Source: Dimorphilus gyrociliatus
Lineage: Eukaryota; Annelida; Polychaeta; Dinophilidae
NCBI GenBank assembly: GCA_904063045.1
Contig: CAJFCJ010000015.1
Span: 1,185,034 to 1,249,033 of the forward strand
Length of the DNA stretch: 64,000 nt
Direction of reading: 5' to 3'
Shown here: in pieces, positions 59,583 through 64,000 of the stretch
How the letters are laid out: each line of letters begins with the position of its first letter
Position numbering within the stretch: the first letter of the stretch is position 1
Translations under genes and position numbers: made by a program
The notes under the pieces: model-generated
The model's input: only the letters and a program-made list of their open reading frames with translations
Told to the model about the DNA's origin: nothing
Database searches by the model: none

Positions 59583-59850
59583 GTGGAGGAGATATACACT
59601 AATACATACAGAAATGAAACTACCTACTCTACAATAATAGTATAAAGAATAAAGTAAATATTGATAAAGAATAACTTTTTAGTAGAAAGAAACAAATGAA
59701 ACGAAAGAGAAAATATAAGAATAAATAAATAAATACTAAATGAAAGATAATGCCAAACAAGGTCATTTAGTGTCAATAGCAATCCAAAATATTGGCAAAC
59801 TCATTATTAACATTTATCAATTACTTAAATTATTATTTCTAGGCCTAGAA
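59457..59850. repeat. pair of TTTCTAGGCCTAG palindromic words
   Basis: TTTCTAGGCCTAG occurs at about 59456-59468 and 59836-59849, the second within the 14-base palindrome TTCTAGGCCTAGAA. Sequence 30 bases to the right is loosely similar in both. A third AGGCCTAG lies at 9991-9998. Confidence 0.5.
59551..59578. repeat. GA microsatellite
   Basis: About 14 GA/AG units. Confidence 0.9.
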
Positions 59851-60635
59851 TAAATTATTTAATTTGATATTTACAAATAAAAATTATTAAATAGGTAGAT
59901 TAATAGTTGAAATACTAATATTTATTCTATTTAAAGATGTTAAACTAAATTGTCATAAGTATCTACTGTAGTCAAGAAGTATAAAATTACAAATAGCTGT
60001 ATTTAAAAAACAATTGTATCAACAACGCGTGTATGAATGAAAGAGAGGGACAGGGGCGAAGACTTGGGGACAGAAGGGTGTGTGGTGGGGGAGAGAGTAA
60101 GCGGTGTAGGCAGAGAAACTCGTAGCGACAAGGCTTGCACCTACGTACGAAAGAAATACAATATAAAGAGAAGGTTAATGAAATACTATTTAATGAGTTT
60201 TGATAAAAAATATGAAGACTATTGGTTTTTTTTTTATAGAGGCTTTGATATAGCGGCAGCTAGAGATTTTTACGGGCAAATAATGTTAAGTTGTTGAGAT
60301 TACCAAGTTGTATTGTTACTGGATTAAATCTATACGCCATTCAAGTGTTATTGCTAACTAAAAGTAGAAATGTTTTAGCGAGAACATTACTTTTTAACTA
60401 TTTCTTTCAAATATGATATCGGAAACGTCTAAAACTCAGTCCGTAAGTATTAATAACGTTCAATAAAACGCTTTTGTTTAATGTAGAAAGACTGGCTACA
60501 TATTTTCTATTTAATTTTGAATAATTGACAAAACTTTTTTGTGTACACTTAATGTCATATAGACTAGAAAAGGGAACGGTTGTCTTATATTACTTTCAAC
60601 AGGTTACCTTCTCTCAAAACTGCAAAAGTTTTGAA

Positions 60636-62840
60636 ATGAATAGTAATTTAGAACTATCGAGTATTGGTAGTAGGCAATCCAGAGGCGGTTCTTTATCATC
60701 CGCTCATATGGAGCGTAGTCGTCCCGGTAGCGAAAAGATATTGATTACAGAAGTAGAGGACACGAATGAGGACGATGAAACCTTAAGGAGACAACGTCTG
60801 GGAGATTTAGTAGGTGACTCTCACGATTATTTAAAATCTACAACAGACGATCCCGAAAGCTACGATACGGATTTAGAATACGATGATAATGGTTAATTAT
60901 TATCTTTATGTATATCTCTCATTTAGTTCTATTTTATTCGTCTGCTAATTCATTTTAGAATTCTTAAACGACAAAATCCAATTTGATCCAACTGGCATAG
61001 CAGACTATATTCAACAATGCAATAAGCTAGGTGTCATTCCGGTGTCATATTTCGTTAAACATGTTCATGATAAAGAATTCATCATGAGGAACCATGGTCT
61101 CGGGCCAAATGGTGCAAAAGCTATATCAAAGCCCCTTCAACTTAACACAGAAGTTGAAAAGATCGATCTTGAAGGCAATCAAATAGAAGGTGTCGGTTGT
61201 TTTTACCTTTGCAAGGCGTTGAGGGATAATAACTACGTTACAGAATTAGTGAGTAAATTGACGAAACTTATCTGTCCATTCGACTAAAGGGTAAAAGGGT
61301 GCTAAAAGATCAAAAATCTTACGTATTTGCCAGATTTTAAGAGAAAATCAGATTGGAAGAGAGGGAGCTGAAGCTGTATGCACGATGTTATCGAATAATA
61401 GTATAATAACAAGTCTGGATCTTTCTGGTAACAATTTAAAGGACACTGAAGGCGAATTATTCCATAGCTTATTAATGGTTAGGCCCTTCTTTATGCAGTT
61501 TAACCCGTAATTCTTATTCAATCTCTTTTCCATGCCTTATATATATACAGAATAATAGCGTGATTAGAAAATTACTTTTACGTCATAATGAATTGTCTGT
61601 AAAGTCGGCCAAATATTTTAAAGAGATACTCTCAGAGAATGAAACTTTGAGGGAACTAGATCTTAGCTGGAATCACTTTCGTACTCAAGGAGCTGTTTGG
61701 ATAGCTCAAGGCGTTATGGTAATTGTTATTTTATTTAAATATACAACAGGATTATTCTTATTAAAAAAAAATACTTCTCTGACAGGAAAACTATGGTCTA
61801 AAATCTCTTTTATTAGAAATGAATGGATTCGGTTTAGAAGGTGCTGAAGCTATGGGACATGCTCTTAAACATAATCAGTCATTATCGTATTTGGAATTAA
61901 GTAACAATAGAATACCAGACGACGGTGCAAAAGCAATTATAAAATCTTTACAATCCAATGAAATTTTGGAATTCTTATCTCTTGGATTTAATCCAATAAC
62001 GGCGGAAGTTTGTGATTTGTTACTAAAATCCCTGCAGACAAATGAAAATTCACATTTAGAAAAGGTACGAACCAAATTATACCTAATAGTCAGCCTACCT
62101 ATAGTTATTTTTTGCCCTCAATTCATCCCCATACTGTACAAACATACTTAAAGTTAAAAAAAAGTAGCCTTACACACATAACGTTCTTCTTTTTATAGAT
62201 TGAACTTCCGGGAGTTCTTGTTTCAGAAGAATTTTCAGAAAATTATAAAATATTACAGCAAAAGAGAGAAATTTTTATTAATCACGGAGGTGTTGTAGCC
62301 CAACGTATATCTGGAGATTTTGAAATTGATTTAGAACAAGCCTATCATAAGTAATAAGCACAATAACATAATTAATCCCATTAACAATTAACAAATGTTA
62401 ATTTATTAATAGAGATCCAATGACTAAATTACAAAATTTTGCAAAAAAGAAGAAATTTCGTCTTGTTGATTTATTTAGGCAATTTGACAAAGATTGTAGT
62501 TGGAGTGTTAGTCATGAAGAATTTCGTTTAGGAATTAAAGCATCTGGAATTGAAATGAGCGAAGCAGATATTTGCAAACTATTAGATAGGTTGGATGCTG
62601 ATGGCGATGGAGAAGTAGACTATGGGTACTGTTACTTATTCACTAGATTTCTTAGCATTCTAGAATATCTTTGCTGACATATTTCTTCTATTTTCCTTGC
62701 CTCTTCCTTTTTCTTTTTTTAACAGAGAATTGTTATTTGGAGACAGTGAGCATAGAAAATTTAAAAGAGACATTGAAAAGACTAAACAGAAAGAATTGTC
62801 TAATTTATCAACTAACAAAGACAAATCAGCAGAACCTTAA
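60636..62840 (+). CDS. LRRC74A: leucine-rich-repeat protein with C-terminal EF-hands (LRRC74-like)
   Basis: Eight exons (60636-60891, 60959-61248, 61334-61477, 61551-61718, 61786-62064, 62199-62350, 62413-62625, 62726-62840) join in phase to 538 residues. An acidic, disordered N-terminus (residues 1-90, rich in S, E and D) precedes ribonuclease-inhibitor-type leucine-rich repeats at about 120-380 (VEKIDLEGNQIEGVG, ITSLDLSGNNLKDTEG, LRELDLSWNHFRTQGA, LSYLELSNNRIPDDGA, EFLSLGFNPITAEV). A calcium-binding pair follows at about 440-500: FDKDCSWSVSHEEF and the canonical DADGDGEVDYGEL. This layout matches LRRC74A/B. Function is poorly known. The intron phases at repeat borders support the model. An acceptor-like CAACAG upstream suggests a spliced 5' leader. 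Confidence 0.88.
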
Positions 62841-63649
62841 TCAGCAATAATTTTTAAGGACTATTTGAAAACAATCATTCTCCCCTCATTTCTTTCTAAT
62901 ATTTATTAAGAGTAACCGGAAATACAACATGCTATAGGGCAAAAAAATTATTCTCGTAGATTGCGGAATTCTTATGGCAGTTTCATGCTCATGGCTTTTA
63001 TAAGAGTTAGCTTCCTTTGTTAAATTAATAAATACATTTCATTCAAGCCTACGCCTTTGAGACCGGATATTGTTTGGGGCGCCTTCGACAGATGGCGCGC
63101 TAATAGCAAACCTATCCCAGAAACCCGTCGTAATTCAACATGGCGGTTGTTTAGTTTTACAAATATGTATACAAAAAATCATTTGTTTCTCGTTTGTTTC
63201 AATTATAACTGTCGATCGAGCATCAATTAATGGTGATATAAGGAATCTCCGTATCATTAAGAAGTATTTTAAAAGTTCACAAAATTTGACAACTCTGAAA
63301 AACAAGTATTACTAAGCAAAGAGCAATGAGGTTCGATTTATTTCTATTCTTAATTAGTCTGTTTAATAGATTATGTTAGTTATTTTGTCTCTTCATATTA
63401 CGTATATACGACATTAATTAAACAAGGCAGCGATTACTATCTGTTATCAATTTGTACTTGGTAAACGCGAATTAACCTACCGGCTTTAGGCCAAGATGCT
63501 TTTTCCGTTTCGCTAGTTATCAATCGATTTCTATCACCTGTATACTTCATATCGAAGGTATTAACACAAACGTAAAAAGGGTCGAATGATTATGCCAAGC
63601 TTGTAAGTGACTCATTCCAAGCTATGGCTCATCGGAAAGTTGGCCGTTG
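62841..63649. other. intergenic
   Basis: The region holds the 3' flank of the LRRC74-like gene, then AGATGGCGCGC at 63090-63100 and mixed-composition DNA up to a TATA promoter. The 81-codon frame at 63070-63315 has no domain. Confidence 0.45.
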
Positions 63650-63655
63650 TATAAA
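63650..63655 (+). promoter_or_regulatory. TATA box of a gene leaving the right edge
   Basis: TATAAA lies 48 bp upstream of an ATG that opens a frame ending in a good GTAAGC donor. A start site about 30 bp downstream would give a leader of under 20 bases. Confidence 0.4.
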
Positions 63656-63697
63656 TTTCCCGTTCTTCATTTCCGATTTGTGAGTCGAGAGAGGAGT

Positions 63698-63789
63698 ATG
63701 AACATTCTCTTCGAACAGTCTTGGGTAGCTTCCAACGTTTCGTGCCAACCGATTGTCGATGTACAATGGTACAACAATCAACAAACAGC
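63698..63789 (+). CDS. candidate first coding exon of a gene continuing past the window
   Basis: The ATG at 63698 opens 30 codons (MNILFEQSWVASNVSCQPIVDVQWYNNQQTA) ending at a GTAAGC donor in phase 2, 48 bp downstream of a TATA box. The peptide matches nothing I know and is not a clear signal peptide. The frame is also open upstream of the ATG. The call rests only on promoter, start and donor spacing. Confidence 0.3.
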
Positions 63790-64000
63790 GTAAGCTTTAA
63801 ATAATTATGAACAAAAACAAAATAACTATGATCCTTAAGCCTTTGTTAATCGCGAATCTTTAGATATTTCCGCTTAAATTATTTAATATAAATATTCTGT
63901 ATAATAGTATCTCCAGCGGCTGCATGTAAATTGATAATCTTGGAGAGGATGAGGGACGGATTCTGCGATCTCTTCAAATTTATTGATGTTTTCATGCTCT

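Larger units (their letters stand above)
57925..60635. other. 2.7-kb intergenic region
   Basis: The left part is the PARP promoter, with the GAAACA triple and TAGATGGCGCCA at 58143-58154. CCAATCAG near 58602 may belong to a promoter, but no gene follows it that I can support. The rest is AT-rich with a GA microsatellite and two TCTAGGCCTAG words. Frames at 59229-59414 and 60037-60297 have no domain. A 3' splice-like TTTCAACAG at about 60603 suggests a spliced 5' untranslated exon of the LRRC74-like gene. Confidence 0.45.

Noticed and set aside
60037..60297. 86-codon forward frame before the LRRC74-like gene
   Set aside because: Its start lies in low-complexity purine-rich DNA. No domain and no phase-matched splice to the next exon.

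Overview
This is nuclear DNA from a small-genome invertebrate animal. The genes have many short introns (often 45-100 bp) with GT..AG borders, the DNA is AT-rich, and the code is standard. The gene set is bilaterian: bark beetle/anakonda, NR2E3, NPDC1/cab-1, AREL1, an ADAM17-like protein, SERINC. A lophotrochozoan such as an annelid fits, but the sequence does not prove it. I recognised no transposon proteins, tRNAs, rRNAs or viral sequence. I joined exons by hand. Where I call a multi-exon gene complete, the exon phases add up to one open frame from start to stop.

Layout. 1-10 kb is densely packed: a kelch protein (-), SERINC (+), HSD17B8 (-), OGG1 (+) and V-ATPase subunit A (+), with two head-to-head pairs. 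10-18 kb: a small coiled-coil protein, a small single-pass membrane protein, SCCPDH (-) and an intronless ankyrin/SOCS-box protein. 18-32 kb (all -): a modular cell-surface protein made of repeated SRCR-like, PAN-like and C-type-lectin-like units, then bark beetle, a giant septate-junction protein. 32-43 kb: a CMGC kinase (-) head to head with NPDC1 (+), then the HECT ligase AREL1 (+). 43-54 kb: the photoreceptor-type nuclear receptor NR2E3 (-), set in about 11 kb of mostly non-coding, more GC-rich DNA that looks like a cis-regulatory landscape; an assembly gap lies in one of its introns. 54-58 kb (-): an ADAM17-like protein that has lost its zinc-binding motif, and an intronless CCCH/WWE/PARP gene. 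60-63 kb: an LRR plus EF-hand protein of LRRC74 type. The right edge holds a TATA promoter and a possible first exon of a gene leaving the window.

These are mostly unrelated single-copy genes, not an operon or one pathway. The points most worth following are: the repeated SRCR/PAN/CTLD receptor, which I cannot match to a named family; the non-catalytic ADAM17-like protein; an interferon-response-like GAAACA triple just upstream of the PARP gene; and two short motifs (AGATGGCG and TATACAGTATA) that recur in non-coding DNA far more often than base composition predicts.
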